NCBI RefSeq assembly: GCF_004331685.1
Contig: NZ_SJSM01000007.1
Location: 124,001 to 188,000, forward strand
Source: Pedobacter hiemivivus
Lineage (GTDB): Bacteria; Bacteroidota; Bacteroidia; Sphingobacteriales; Sphingobacteriaceae
Length of the DNA: 64,000 bases
Direction of reading: 5' to 3'
The stretch's first letter is position 1, and each line of letters starts with the position of its first letter. The position numbers were made by a program, and so were the translations under genes. Below, piece after piece: positions 17,530-26,683 of the stretch. The notes beneath the pieces are model-generated. The model was not told the DNA's origin and did no database searches. It worked only from the letters and a program-made list of their open reading frames with translations.

Positions 17530-18519
17530 ATGAAGAAAATACTTAATCACCTGTTTGAAAACAAGACCTTTAGCAGAGCAGAAGCGCAAAGAATTTTAAC
17601 AGCTATTGCAATGGGAGAGTTTAATACTTCGCAGATTGCTGCATTCATTACGGCCTATGGTATGCGTAATATTACCGTTGAAGAATTGCAGGGATTTAGA
17701 GATGCAATGCTTGATTTGTGTATAAAATTAGATTTTTCTGATTTTGAACTGGTAGATCTTTGTGGTACTGGGGGTGATGGTAAAGATACTTTTAACATTT
17801 CTACCTTAGCCTCGTTTATTACAGCTGGAGCTGGTTATAAAGTGGCCAAACATGGTAATTACGGCGTATCATCGGGTTGTGGCTCATCCAATGTGATGGA
17901 ATACCTCGGATATTCGTTTACCAATGATCAGGATGTGTTAAAAAGAAGTCTGGATCAGGCTGGTATCTGCTTTATTCACGCGCCTTTGTTTAATCCAGCA
18001 ATGAAAACTGTTGCACCTATCCGCAAGGAATTGGGCGTAAAAACGTTTTTCAATATGCTAGGGCCAATGGTTAATCCCGCTCAACCTAAAAACCAAATTG
18101 TAGGCGTTTTTAGTCTGGAGTTAGCACGATTATATGCTTATTTATATCAGGACACAGATAAAAATTATACCATATTACATGCTGTTGATGGTTTTGATGA
18201 GGTTTCTTTAACCTGTGATATCAAAACTTTCAGCAAAAAAGGCGAAGCCCTGCTGAAAGTAACTGATTTGGGATTTGATCAAATCTCGGAAGATCGGATT
18301 AAAGGCGGGGATACTGTTGAGTCATCTGCCAAGATATTTATGAATGTGTTAAATGGTAAGGGGACTGATGAACAGAACAGTGTAGTGCTGTGTAATGCTG
18401 CTTTGGCCATACAGACCATTGATGATACCAAGACTTTTGCAGATTGCTTTTATGAAGCCGAGGGTTCTTTGATGGGGAAAAAAGCATTGAATAGCTTTAA
18501 AAAACTAACAGGAAGATAA
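17530..18519 (+). CDS. trpD: Anthranilate phosphoribosyltransferase
   Basis: TrpD (329 residues) joins anthranilate to PRPP in tryptophan synthesis. It has the PRPP-binding glycine loop DLCGTGGDGKDTFNIST, KHGNYGVSSGCGSSNVMEYLG and FNMLGPMVNPAQP, and an N-terminal helical dimer domain. It is the first structural gene after the attenuator. There is no trpE or trpG upstream (an SDR and recR are there), so anthranilate synthase must be encoded elsewhere. trpF follows 36 bp downstream, without trpC between them. Confidence 0.97.
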   Translation: MKKILNHLFENKTFSRAEAQRILTAIAMGEFNTSQIAAFITAYGMRNITVEELQGFRDAMLDLCIKLDFSDFELVDLCGTGGDGKDTFNISTLASFITAGAGYKVAKHGNYGVSSGCGSSNVMEYLGYSFTNDQDVLKRSLDQAGICFIHAPLFNPAMKTVAPIRKELGVKTFFNMLGPMVNPAQPKNQIVGVFSLELARLYAYLYQDTDKNYTILHAVDGFDEVSLTCDIKTFSKKGEALLKVTDLGFDQISEDRIKGGDTVESSAKIFMNVLNGKGTDEQNSVVLCNAALAIQTIDDTKTFADCFYEAEGSLMGKKALNSFKKLTGR

Positions 18520-18555
18520 ACCAATTCAAGTATAACGAAGGCATAAATTAAACAA

Positions 18556-19194
18556 ATGGACGTTAAACTAAAAATATGCGGAATGAGACTGCCTGATAAT
18601 ATACAGGCTGTTACCACCTTGCAACCCGATTATTTAGGCTTTATCTTTTATAGAGGGTCTAAACGCTTTGTGGATGGTTTAACACCTTCCTTTGTTAAAA
18701 ATTTACCCGCTGGTATCAGGCGGACAGGTGTTTTCGTAAATGAAGAGTTGGATAGGGTGGCTCAGCTGGCAGTTTTGTATGGGTTAAATGCTGTTCAGTT
18801 GCATGGGCAAGAACCTGTAAAATATTGTATCGCCCTAAAGGGACTGCTTGTGGATACGGGTATTGCGCTGATAAAAGCATTTGGTGTGGATGAGCAATTC
18901 GATTTCGATACTTTAAACGCCTATGCAAATGTGGCCGATTACTTTTTGTTTGATACACAAACTCCGGATCATGGTGGTTCTGGTAAAGTGTTTAACTGGT
19001 CGCTCCTTGAAAACTATAAATTAAGTAAACCTTATTTTTTAAGTGGAGGCATAGGACCGGATAGTATAGAGCAATTGAAACAAATAAATGATTCCCGTTT
19101 GTATGCCATCGATATCAACAGCAGGTTTGAGCTGGCACCGGGATTAAAGGATATAGATAAATTGAATGATTTTAAGCATAAACTAGCAATATGA
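18556..19194 (+). CDS. trpF: Phosphoribosylanthranilate isomerase
   Basis: TrpF (212 residues) is a TIM-barrel isomerase that converts phosphoribosylanthranilate to CdRP. It has the N-terminal KICGMR motif with the catalytic cysteine, [28 protein letters not shown] with the catalytic aspartate, and [10 protein letters not shown] near the end. It overlaps trpB by 4 bp (ATGA at 19191-19194), a sign of coupling. Confidence 0.96.
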   Translation: MDVKLKICGMRLPDNIQAVTTLQPDYLGFIFYRGSKRFVDGLTPSFVKNLPAGIRRTGVFVNEELDRVAQLAVLYGLNAVQLHGQEPVKYCIALKGLLVDTGIALIKAFGVDEQFDFDTLNAYANVADYFLFDTQTPDHGGSGKVFNWSLLENYKLSKPYFLSGGIGPDSIEQLKQINDSRLYAIDINSRFELAPGLKDIDKLNDFKHKLAI

Positions 19195-20372
19195 GTTATT
19201 TTGTAAATGATAAAGGTTATTATGGAGATTTTGGTGGAGCGTATATCCCCGAAATGCTTTATCCCAATGTAGAAGAGCTGAGACAGAATTACCTTAAAAT
19301 AATTGGTGATGAATCCTTTCAGCAGGAATTTCATCAGCTGCTTAAAGATTACGTTGGCCGGCCTTCTCCTTTGTATTTGGCTAAACGGTTGTCTGAAAAA
19401 TACAATGCCAATATTTTTCTGAAAAGAGAGGATTTGAATCATACAGGTGCGCACAAGATTAACAATACCATTGGACAGATCCTATTGGCTGAACGTCTTG
19501 GAAAAAAACGCATCATTGCTGAAACTGGAGCAGGACAACATGGTGTCGCTACAGCCACAGTATGTGCTTTAAGAGGATTAGAGTGCGTGGTTTACATGGG
19601 CGAGATTGATATTGCACGCCAGGCTCCCAATGTAGCCAGAATGAAAATGTTGGGCGCAAAAGTGGTGCCTGCAACTTCAGGAAGCAAAACTTTAAAAGAT
19701 GCAACCAATGAGGCGATGCGTGACTGGATCAACAATCCGGTAGATACGCATTATATCATCGGATCGGTGGTTGGTCCACATCCTTATCCTGATATGGTGG
19801 CCATTTTTCAGTCTATTATCTCTGAAGAAACAAAGAAACAATTGATAGAACAAACCGGAAATGATCAGCCTGATTATGTGTTGGCTTGTGTAGGCGGCGG
19901 TAGCAATGCAATGGGCATGTTTTTTCATTTTATTGAAGATGAAAAAGTAAAGCTGATTGCTATTGAAGCTGGCGGTAAAGGGGTGGATACCGGCTTTTCT
20001 GCTGCGACAACATTTTTAGGTAAAGAAGGGGTGTTGCATGGAAGCAGAAGTATTTTGATGCAAACTGAGGATGGACAAGTGGTAGAACCCCATTCTGTAT
20101 CTGCAGGATTGGACTATCCTGGCATTGGCCCTCAGCATGCTCATTTGTTTAAAACAGGTCGCGCAGAATATGTTTCAATCACTGATGATGAAGCCTTGCA
20201 GGCGGGTTTGCTGCTCACACAAATGGAAGGGATCATTCCTGCAATTGAGAGTGCACATGCATTGGCTTACCTGGAGAAAATGACCTTTACAGGAAAAGAA
20301 AATGTAGTGGTTTGTCTTTCGGGCAGAGGAGATAAGGATATGGATACTTACATGAAGTACTTTAATTTATAA
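19191..20372 (+). CDS. trpB: Tryptophan synthase beta subunit
   Basis: TrpB (393 residues) makes L-Trp from indole and serine with PLP. The Schiff-base lysine lies in [13 protein letters not shown], the phosphate-binding loop is [12 protein letters not shown], and the [10 protein letters not shown] catalytic loop is intact. The N-terminal [20 protein letters not shown] matches the canonical TrpB1 type that pairs with TrpA. It overlaps trpF by 4 bp and ends 5 bp before trpA. Confidence 0.98.
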   Translation: MSYFVNDKGYYGDFGGAYIPEMLYPNVEELRQNYLKIIGDESFQQEFHQLLKDYVGRPSPLYLAKRLSEKYNANIFLKREDLNHTGAHKINNTIGQILLAERLGKKRIIAETGAGQHGVATATVCALRGLECVVYMGEIDIARQAPNVARMKMLGAKVVPATSGSKTLKDATNEAMRDWINNPVDTHYIIGSVVGPHPYPDMVAIFQSIISEETKKQLIEQTGNDQPDYVLACVGGGSNAMGMFFHFIEDEKVKLIAIEAGGKGVDTGFSAATTFLGKEGVLHGSRSILMQTEDGQVVEPHSVSAGLDYPGIGPQHAHLFKTGRAEYVSITDDEALQAGLLLTQMEGIIPAIESAHALAYLEKMTFTGKENVVVCLSGRGDKDMDTYMKYFNL

Positions 20373-20377
20373 TAGTA

Positions 20378-21145
20378 ATGAGCAGAATAAAAGAACTTTT
20401 TCAGAACAAGAAAAACATACTATCAATATACTATACAGCTGGTTATCCAGGTTTAAATGATACGATAAATATAGCGGAAGCTTTGGAGCAAGCAGGAGCC
20501 GACCTATTAGAGATTGGGTTCCCCTATTCTGATCCTGTAGCCGATGGGCCAACCATTCAGGCCAGCAGTAAGCAATCATTAGATCAGGGGATGACTTTAA
20601 AGTTGTTGTTTGAGCAACTTAAAGACCTACGTAAAAGAGTAAGCATTCCTGTTTTGTTGATGGGCTATGTAAATCCTGTCTTGCAATTTGGTGTCGAGAA
20701 TTTTTGTAAAGCCTGCGTGGAAGTAGGGGTGGATGGTTGCATTGTGCCCGATCTACCCATGGTAGAGTATGAAGAATTGTATCAAACTGTATTTGAAGAA
20801 AATGGTTTGAGTAATATCTTTCTGGTTACCCCACAAACTTCGCCAGAGCGGATCCGCAAAATTGATGGCTTGACTAATGGCTTTGTTTACTTAATTTCTA
20901 CTTCAGCCACCACAGGTCAGCAGCTGCAGGTATCAGGTAATACAGAGGATTATTTCTCCAGAATTGTAGACATGAAACTCAATAATCCAACGATGATCGG
21001 TTTTGGAATCAATAGTAAAGAAACCTTTGATAAGGCTTGTCAGTATGCCAATGGTGGAATTATAGGTAGCGCCTTTGTTAAGGCGCTTGATCCAAATGAT
21101 TTAAATGGCAGCATCAAAACTTTTATGCAGAAGTTTAAGCAATAA
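20378..21145 (+). CDS. trpA: Tryptophan synthase alpha subunit
   Basis: TrpA (255 residues) splits indole-3-glycerol phosphate. Both catalytic acids are in the LLEIGFPYSDPVADGPTIQ segment (Glu and Asp), and the phosphate-binding IGFGINSKETF and GGIIGSAFVK segments are present. It is the last gene of trpDFBA and overlaps the 3' end of the convergent nhaA gene by 11 bp, with no terminator hairpin noticed at the junction. Confidence 0.97.
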   Translation: MSRIKELFQNKKNILSIYYTAGYPGLNDTINIAEALEQAGADLLEIGFPYSDPVADGPTIQASSKQSLDQGMTLKLLFEQLKDLRKRVSIPVLLMGYVNPVLQFGVENFCKACVEVGVDGCIVPDLPMVEYEELYQTVFEENGLSNIFLVTPQTSPERIRKIDGLTNGFVYLISTSATTGQQLQVSGNTEDYFSRIVDMKLNNPTMIGFGINSKETFDKACQYANGGIIGSAFVKALDPNDLNGSIKTFMQKFKQ

Positions 21146-22319
21146 CCTCTGGACCCTTTTTACGGATTGATTTTAAAAAGATAAAACCAACAAGGCCTGA
21201 TATTACAGAAGCGCAAAGTACTGCAAACTTAGCTTCTGTAATATGAAGCTCATCACTAAACGATAGCAGTGAAATAAAGATAGACATGGTAAAGCCAATT
21301 CCGGCAAGCATGCCTAATCCTATAATGTGTTTCCAGCCCGATCTGGTAGGTAGGCTCCCTAGTTTAAGTTTCACTCCTACCCAGGAGAATAACGTTACTC
21401 CGATAGTTTTACCAACAAATAGCCCAATGATAATACCCAAGCCAAGTGGAGATGCGAGACCATCGATCATCTCTTTCTGAAAGGTGATATTGGTATTGGC
21501 CAACGCAAAAATAGGCATGATAAAGTAGTTTACCGGACCGTTTAGTAAATGCTCCAGCTTTTCTAATGGAGACTCTACATTGGTTTTATTGGTTGGAATT
21601 GTTAAGGCTAGCAATACACCGGCTATAGTAGCATGTATACCTGAGTGATGAATGAAATACCATAAGAATATACCAGGTATAAGATAAAAGTAGAGTGGTT
21701 TTATGTTAAAGAAGTTGAATGCTATTAATAATGCCATTACTCCGCCAGCCATTAACAGATAGTCAAAATGAACCTCATTGGTGTAAAATACGGCAATTAC
21801 TAAAATAGCGCCCAGGTCGTCTACAATGGCCAAAGCGGCTAAAAATACCTTTAATGAAGTAGGTACACTTTTACCAAGCATGGATATAATGGCTAGTGCA
21901 AAAGCTATATCGGTAGCCATTGGAATACCCCAGCCAGAGGCCGTAGACTCTCCTTTGTTGAATATAAAATAAATGAATGCAGGAACCAACATTCCGCCTA
22001 AAGCAGCTATTACAGGTAGCGAGGCTTTTTTTATGGAAGAGAGTTCCCCTTCTATCATTTCGCGTTTAATCTCTAAGCCGACCAGTAGAAAGAATACAGC
22101 CATTAAGGCATCATTTATCCAGGCAGATACACTGAAAGAATACACTTGTGTGCCAAAGGTTATGCCTAAGTCTGTAGCCAATAAAGCCGAAAATGCCGGG
22201 GCATAAGATGAGTTGGCAATGAATAGGGAAACTGCTACGCAAACAAGTAGAATTACACCACCAATTTGACCAGAGCGAAAGAAGTCTTTAAAAGCTTGTA
22301 CGTTTAATAGTTTAGCCAT
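21135..22319 (-). CDS. nhaA: Na+/H+ antiporter NhaA
   Basis: This 394-residue inner-membrane antiporter has about 12 helices. The ion-binding aspartates are visible as Asp137 in ATDIAFAL and Asp167-Asp168 in AIVDDLGA, corresponding to D133, D163 and D164 of E. coli NhaA. It exchanges Na+ for H+ to control pH and salt. It converges on trpA with an 11-bp overlap of the coding ends. The upstream gap to the Sua5-like gene (29 bp, same strand) suggests possible co-transcription. Confidence 0.97.
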   Translation of the reverse strand: MAKLLNVQAFKDFFRSGQIGGVILLVCVAVSLFIANSSYAPAFSALLATDLGITFGTQVYSFSVSAWINDALMAVFFLLVGLEIKREMIEGELSSIKKASLPVIAALGGMLVPAFIYFIFNKGESTASGWGIPMATDIAFALAIISMLGKSVPTSLKVFLAALAIVDDLGAILVIAVFYTNEVHFDYLLMAGGVMALLIAFNFFNIKPLYFYLIPGIFLWYFIHHSGIHATIAGVLLALTIPTNKTNVESPLEKLEHLLNGPVNYFIMPIFALANTNITFQKEMIDGLASPLGLGIIIGLFVGKTIGVTLFSWVGVKLKLGSLPTRSGWKHIIGLGMLAGIGFTMSIFISLLSFSDELHITEAKFAVLCASVISGLVGFIFLKSIRKKGPEVIA

Positions 22320-22348
22320 GCAGGTAAATCTAATTATTTTGAATAAAA

Positions 22349-22969
22349 CTATAGGAAGCTACTTAGGTCTCCTTTTCCTTCACGGATAATCTCAAAGTCG
22401 CCAGAGGTGCAATCTACCACGGTAGATGCCTCATTGTCACCATATCCACCATCAATTACCAGATCTACCAGTTCCTCATATTTTTCATGGATCAATTCAG
22501 GGTCGGTTGAATATTCAATAACTTCATCATCATCGCGTATAGAGGTTGAAAGTATCGGGTTCCCCAATTGTCTTACTATTTCTTGTGCAATTGCATTGTC
22601 GGGTACCCTTATACCTACAGTTTTTTTATTGGAGCTAAGTAGTTTGGGTACATTGTTGTTTGCATTTAAAATAAAGGTAAAAGGACCGGGTAATGCCTTT
22701 TTGAGTACTCTGAAAGTTGCTGTATCAATTGGTTTGATGAAATCAGAAATATGTCTAAGGTCAGAGCAGATAAAAGAAAAATTTGCCTTTTCAGGTTTAA
22801 TGCCTCTTATCCTACATATCTTTTCAATGGCCTTATGGTTGGTGATGTCGCAACCTAAACCATACACAGTATCAGTAGGGTAAATGATTAAACCACCCTT
22901 TTTTAACACTTCAACAATTTGTTCTATTGCTTTAGGATTTGGGTTCTCAGGATAGATTTTGATAAGCAT
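22349..22969 (-). CDS. Sua5/YciO/YrdC family L-threonylcarbamoyladenylate synthase
   Basis: This is a 206-residue YrdC-fold protein with GGLIIYPTDTVYGLGCD, the KXR-type nucleotide contacts (RIRGIKPEKANFSFICSDL), LPGPFTFILNANN, GIRVPDN and ILSTSIR. Such proteins make the threonylcarbamoyl-AMP used for tRNA t6A37. The length and the phenylalanines in place of the usual PLTLL/FTL residues resemble the YciO subgroup, so a function distinct from TsaC is possible. It lies just upstream of nhaA on the same strand and is divergent from the GltB-like gene. Confidence 0.88.
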   Translation of the reverse strand: MLIKIYPENPNPKAIEQIVEVLKKGGLIIYPTDTVYGLGCDITNHKAIEKICRIRGIKPEKANFSFICSDLRHISDFIKPIDTATFRVLKKALPGPFTFILNANNNVPKLLSSNKKTVGIRVPDNAIAQEIVRQLGNPILSTSIRDDDEVIEYSTDPELIHEKYEELVDLVIDGGYGDNEASTVVDCTSGDFEIIREGKGDLSSFL

Positions 22970-23047
22970 ATGTAAAATTACACAAATCTTAGGCCGAAAT
23001 TAGATTATTATTGGTCAATTTGCAGGTCATTTACTAAATTGATAAGT

Positions 23048-24715
23048 ATGAGAAAAGCATTTATCGCAATTGCTGCATTTTTAGTAGCACTAACTATTAT
23101 GTTGGGACTTACTTATCCACCCTTATGGTGGATAGCCATTTTTACCGGTCCGGTTGTTTTATTAGGTATCTATGATCTTTATCAGCCTAAACATAGTATT
23201 GTAAGGAATTATCCTGTGATAGGTAGGTTAAGGTATTTGGCAGAGGATCTCAGACCTAAAGTTTATCAGTATTTTGTAGAGAGTGATACCAACGGAAAAC
23301 CTTTCAGTCGTTTAAGTCGGTCTTTGATTTATCAAAGGGCTAAAATGGACAATGATACCATACCTTTTGGAACGCAGTTGGATGTATATGAGAATGGCTA
23401 CGAGTGGTTAAGCCATAGTATTTCTGCCATTAGCCATCACGAATTGAGTTCTGATCCACGTGTATTGGTTGGTGGACCTGCTTGTTTAAAGCCTTATTCT
23501 GCCAGTATATATAATATTTCAGCTATGAGCTTCGGTTCATTAAGTCAGAACGCTATTTTGGCCTTAAATGGAGGCGCTAAGTTGGGTGGCTTTGCGCACA
23601 ATACAGGTGAAGGTGGGATCAGTGATTATCATGCCAATCCAGGTGGTGATTTGATCTGGCAGATTGGAACAGGCTATTTCGGTTGCCGTAACCACGATGG
23701 TACTTTTAATCCTGAAGCATTTGGTGAGCGTGCCAAATCTGATCAGGTTAAAATGATCGAAATTAAGCTTTCGCAAGGTGCTAAACCTGGTCATGGCGGA
23801 ATATTGCCAGCGCGTAAAGTTACGCCCGAAATTGCAAGGATCAGGTTGGTAAAAGAAGGATTTGATGTGATTTCTCCCCCAGGACACGCTGCTTTTAAAA
23901 CGCCAATTGAATTGTTGGGTTTCGTAAAACAGCTTCGTGAGTTATCAGGAGGTAAACCTATCGGTATAAAGTTGTGTATTGGTCGTAGAAGTGAGTTTTT
24001 TGCCATTTGCAAAGCGATGGTGGAGACCGGCATCTATGTAGATTTTATTACTGTGGATGGGGGTGAGGGTGGTACCGGAGCTTCTCCACAAGAGTTCTCG
24101 AATGCTGTGGGTATGCCTTTGCGAGAAGCAGTAGCTTTTGTATATGATGTACTTGTGGGCTTTAATTTAAAACAACACATTAAAATTATATCCTCTGGTA
24201 AAGTGGCGTCAGGATTTGACCTGGTTAAAAATATTGCACTTGGTGCAGATATGTGTAATTCTGCTAGAGGGATGATGTTTGCCTTAGGTTGTATACAAGC
24301 ATTGGAATGCAATAGTAATACTTGTCCAACAGGTGTTGCTACGCAAGATCCAAGTTTAATGAAAGGCTTGGTTGTAGAAGATAAGAAGGTTCGGGTATTT
24401 AACTTCCATAGGCTTACTGTGGCAAGTGCAGTTGAGTTGTTGGGTGCGGCGGGTTTACACCATACGCATCAGCTTACGCGTGCTTATATTAACCGTAGAG
24501 TAGCTCCAAATCTAATGCAATCTTATATCGAGAGTTTCCCTTATATACCAGAAGGTAGTTTGTTGCAGACGCCTTATCCGTTAAGGTTTGAATTGGGGAT
24601 GGCATTGAGTACTTCTTCGAGTTTTGTGCCTACAGACTATAAGGTGTCTCTTGTAGACTATGCACATGCAAATTCTTATTCAGATCAGCTGGATGAAGGG
24701 AAGAGTAAGCCTTAA
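23048..24715 (+). CDS. FMN-binding glutamate synthase-like protein, membrane-anchored
   Basis: The 555-residue protein has an N-terminal hydrophobic anchor (two segments within residues 1-40) followed by the FMN-binding (beta/alpha)8 domain of glutamate synthase: SAMSFGSLSQNAI, GHGGILPARKV, FITVDGGEGGTGASP and SARGMMFALGCIQ. The [3Fe-4S] cysteines occur in C-x5-C-x4-C spacing within GCIQALECNSNTCPTG. It lacks the amidotransferase and GXGXG domains of full GltB. Homologues are annotated as FMN-binding glutamate synthase family; the electron donor and true reaction are unknown. An in-frame TTG at 23039 is a less likely start. Confidence 0.9.
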   Translation: MRKAFIAIAAFLVALTIMLGLTYPPLWWIAIFTGPVVLLGIYDLYQPKHSIVRNYPVIGRLRYLAEDLRPKVYQYFVESDTNGKPFSRLSRSLIYQRAKMDNDTIPFGTQLDVYENGYEWLSHSISAISHHELSSDPRVLVGGPACLKPYSASIYNISAMSFGSLSQNAILALNGGAKLGGFAHNTGEGGISDYHANPGGDLIWQIGTGYFGCRNHDGTFNPEAFGERAKSDQVKMIEIKLSQGAKPGHGGILPARKVTPEIARIRLVKEGFDVISPPGHAAFKTPIELLGFVKQLRELSGGKPIGIKLCIGRRSEFFAICKAMVETGIYVDFITVDGGEGGTGASPQEFSNAVGMPLREAVAFVYDVLVGFNLKQHIKIISSGKVASGFDLVKNIALGADMCNSARGMMFALGCIQALECNSNTCPTGVATQDPSLMKGLVVEDKKVRVFNFHRLTVASAVELLGAAGLHHTHQLTRAYINRRVAPNLMQSYIESFPYIPEGSLLQTPYPLRFELGMALSTSSSFVPTDYKVSLVDYAHANSYSDQLDEGKSKP

Positions 24716-24733
24716 AAGAATAGCTTTATAAAC

Positions 24734-24772
24734 AAAAATGCCCTGAGCTAAATATTAGTTCAGGGCATTTTT
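24734..24772. terminator. Bidirectional intrinsic terminator between the GltB-like gene and asnS
   Basis: An 18-bp stem (24734-24751 with 24755-24772, one G-T pair) around a 3-nt loop has an A5 run on one side and T5 on the other, so it can terminate transcription in both directions. It lies between two convergent genes. Confidence 0.9.
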
Positions 24773-24789
24773 ATTATGGTTTATTGAGC

Positions 24790-26238
24790 TTAAAACTCTG
24801 CGTTTTTTGGGAAACGTGGGAAAGCAATTACATCTCTGATGTTCGTCATACCACTTACAAATAGAACCAGTCTTTCAAAGCCTAATCCAAAACCGGAGTG
24901 TGGGGCTGAACCAAAACGTCTGGTATCTAGAAACCACCATAATTCTTCGGTAGGAATATTTAGCTCTTCCATTCGTTGAGTCAGTTTGTCCAGGCGTTCT
25001 TCTCTTTGCGAACCACCAATCATTTCACCGATTCCTGGGAAAAGAATGTCCATGGCGGCAACTGTTTTTCTACCCTGAGCGTCCGGCTCATTCTGACGCA
25101 TGTAGAATGATTTTATATCTGCAGGATAATCGGTTAATATTACCGGTTTTTTGAAATGTTTTTCTACCAGGTAGCGCTCGTGCTCTGACTGTAGATCTGC
25201 TCCCCATTCATCAATAAGATATTTGAATTGTTTCTTTTGATTAGGTTTTGAAGATTTTAAAATCGCGATTGCTTCTGTGTAGGTTAAGCGTTCAAACTCG
25301 TTGTCTAAACAGAAATTTAGCTTCTCAATCAGCGATAATTCACTGCGCTCATTTTGAGGTTTTGTTTTCTCTTCTTCCAGTAGACGGTTGTTTAAGAAAT
25401 CAATTTCTTCTCTACAATTTTTTAGCGCATAACTGATGATATACTTCATCATGTCTTCTGCCAGTTGCATGTTGTCTTCAAGGTCAGCAAAAGCAACCTC
25501 TGGTTCAACCATCCAAAACTCAGCAAGGTGACGAGTAGTATTTGAGTTTTCGGCTCTAAAGGTAGGTCCGAAAGTGTAAATCTGTCCAAATGCCATTGCA
25601 GCTAACTCACCTTCAAGCTGTCCAGATACGGTTAGGTTAGCCGAACGTGCAAAGAAATCTTCTGAATAGTCTACCTGACCATCTTCGGTGCGAGGTGGCT
25701 TATCAAGATCTAATGTTGTTACCTTAAACATTTCACCAGCTCCTTCAGCATCTGATGCTGTAATGATCGGGGTGTGCATGTATACAAAACCTCTTTCATT
25801 ATAAAACTGATGTATGGCAAAGGCTAAAGCATGGCGTACTTTAAATACCGCGTTAAATGTATTGGTGCGGAAACGTAAATGTGCAATTTCCCTTAAAAAC
25901 TCTAAGCTGTGTTTTTTTGGTTGTAATGGGAATTTTTCCGGGTCGCTATCGCCTAGTATTTCAATCGAATCAGCTTTGATATCTACTCTTTGTCCTTTTC
26001 CTGCAGATTCAACGATTGTACCTTTTACTGCGATCGCAGCACCGGTTGTAATGCGTTTAAGCAATGCCTCAGGAGTATTATTAAAATCAACAACGATTTG
26101 GATGTTTCCCATGCAGGAGCCATCATTTATAGCAATGAACTGGTTGTTACGGAAAGTACGTACCCAACCCATAACGGTTACTTCTCTGTTAAACTCTTCT
26201 GTCTCGAGCAGACTTTTTACTTTTTCTCTGTGTATCAT
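24790..26238 (-). CDS. asnS: Asparaginyl-tRNA synthetase
   Basis: This class II synthetase (482 residues from the chosen start) charges tRNA-Asn. It has an N-terminal OB-fold ([21 protein letters not shown]), motif 2 ([23 protein letters not shown]) and motif 3 ([16 protein letters not shown]), and the [12 protein letters not shown] ending typical of AsnRS rather than AspRS. The open frame runs 13 codons further upstream to 26277, but ATG 26238 ([11 protein letters not shown]) matches the family start and sits 20 nt after a -7 box. Confidence 0.97.
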   Translation of the reverse strand: MIHREKVKSLLETEEFNREVTVMGWVRTFRNNQFIAINDGSCMGNIQIVVDFNNTPEALLKRITTGAAIAVKGTIVESAGKGQRVDIKADSIEILGDSDPEKFPLQPKKHSLEFLREIAHLRFRTNTFNAVFKVRHALAFAIHQFYNERGFVYMHTPIITASDAEGAGEMFKVTTLDLDKPPRTEDGQVDYSEDFFARSANLTVSGQLEGELAAMAFGQIYTFGPTFRAENSNTTRHLAEFWMVEPEVAFADLEDNMQLAEDMMKYIISYALKNCREEIDFLNNRLLEEEKTKPQNERSELSLIEKLNFCLDNEFERLTYTEAIAILKSSKPNQKKQFKYLIDEWGADLQSEHERYLVEKHFKKPVILTDYPADIKSFYMRQNEPDAQGRKTVAAMDILFPGIGEMIGGSQREERLDKLTQRMEELNIPTEELWWFLDTRRFGSAPHSGFGLGFERLVLFVSGMTNIRDVIAFPRFPKNAEF

Positions 26239-26258
26239 GATTTTATTATGGAGAACGT

Positions 26259-26266
26259 CAAAAATA
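26259..26266 (-). promoter_or_regulatory. -7 element of asnS
   Basis: On the minus strand the sequence is TATTTTTG, an exact TAnnTTTG match, ending 20 nt before the asnS start. No -33 TTG was found at the right distance. The box lies inside the longer open frame, which supports the shorter start. Confidence 0.5.
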
Positions 26267-26289
26267 AGGAAAATCATGAATAAATAACA

Positions 26290-26580
26290 GCTTAATATTT
26301 TAGCGTATTGTTTTAAGTGTATTTGGATTTATTTTATTTATTTCTGTAGTTTTTGCCATTTTGTTACTGTGTTTTGTGTGGTTTTGTGTCTTTTGTTTTT
26401 GTTTTGATGGTATTTTTGATGTGTTTTTGTCTATTTGTATTGTTTTGTGTTATTTATTTATGATTTTATTTGTGTTTTGTTGGTGTGTTTTTGGTTTGTG
26501 TGTGTTTTTGTCTTGATTTTTATCAGTTTTTGTAGTTTTTGTTGTTATTTGTTGAAAATAATATTGAATTTTATTTATTT
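26290..26580. other. Gene-free low-complexity GT-rich stretch
   Basis: About 290 bp upstream of asnS are almost free of C on the plus strand and consist mainly of T and G, with TTTTTG, TTTTGTG and GTGTGTTTTTG words repeated without a fixed period. No reading frame of useful length is present on either strand. On the minus strand it is A/C-rich and probably unstructured, and could form the far upstream region of asnS. Confidence 0.75.
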
Positions 26581-26582
26581 TA

Positions 26583-26614
26583 TTGCTTGTTTTTAGAATA
26601 TATCTCTATATTTG
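26583..26614 (+). promoter_or_regulatory. Plus-strand promoter candidate before an orphan hairpin
   Basis: TTG (26583-26585) and TATATTTG (26607-26614, exact TAnnTTTG) are 21 nt apart. No gene follows on the plus strand; only the hairpin with a T-rich tail at 26644-26683 does, so a short non-coding transcript is conceivable. A second TATATTTG is at 26631-26638. Confidence 0.45.
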
Positions 26615-26643
26615 TAATGCTCGTTTAATTTATATTTGGTTAG

Positions 26644-26683
26644 AGAGGCCTACATCTGGATGGATGTAGGCCTCTTATTTTTT
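26644..26683 (+). terminator. Hairpin with T-tail on the plus strand
   Basis: AGAGGCCTACATC (26644-26656) pairs perfectly over 13 bp with 26663-26675 around a 6-nt loop, followed by TATTTTTT. The T-tail is on the plus strand, while the adjacent gene (barrel protein, ending at 26682) is on the minus strand; on the minus strand the hairpin has no T-run. It could still slow or end the minus-strand transcript. Confidence 0.65.

Noticed and set aside
26239..26283. Longer asnS start at 26277
   Set aside because: The -7 box at 26266-26259 lies inside the extension and the N-terminus from ATG 26238 matches AsnRS proteins.
26290..26640. CRISPR array or phase-variable repeat in the GT-rich region
   Set aside because: No constant repeat unit or equal spacing could be found; only a compositional bias.
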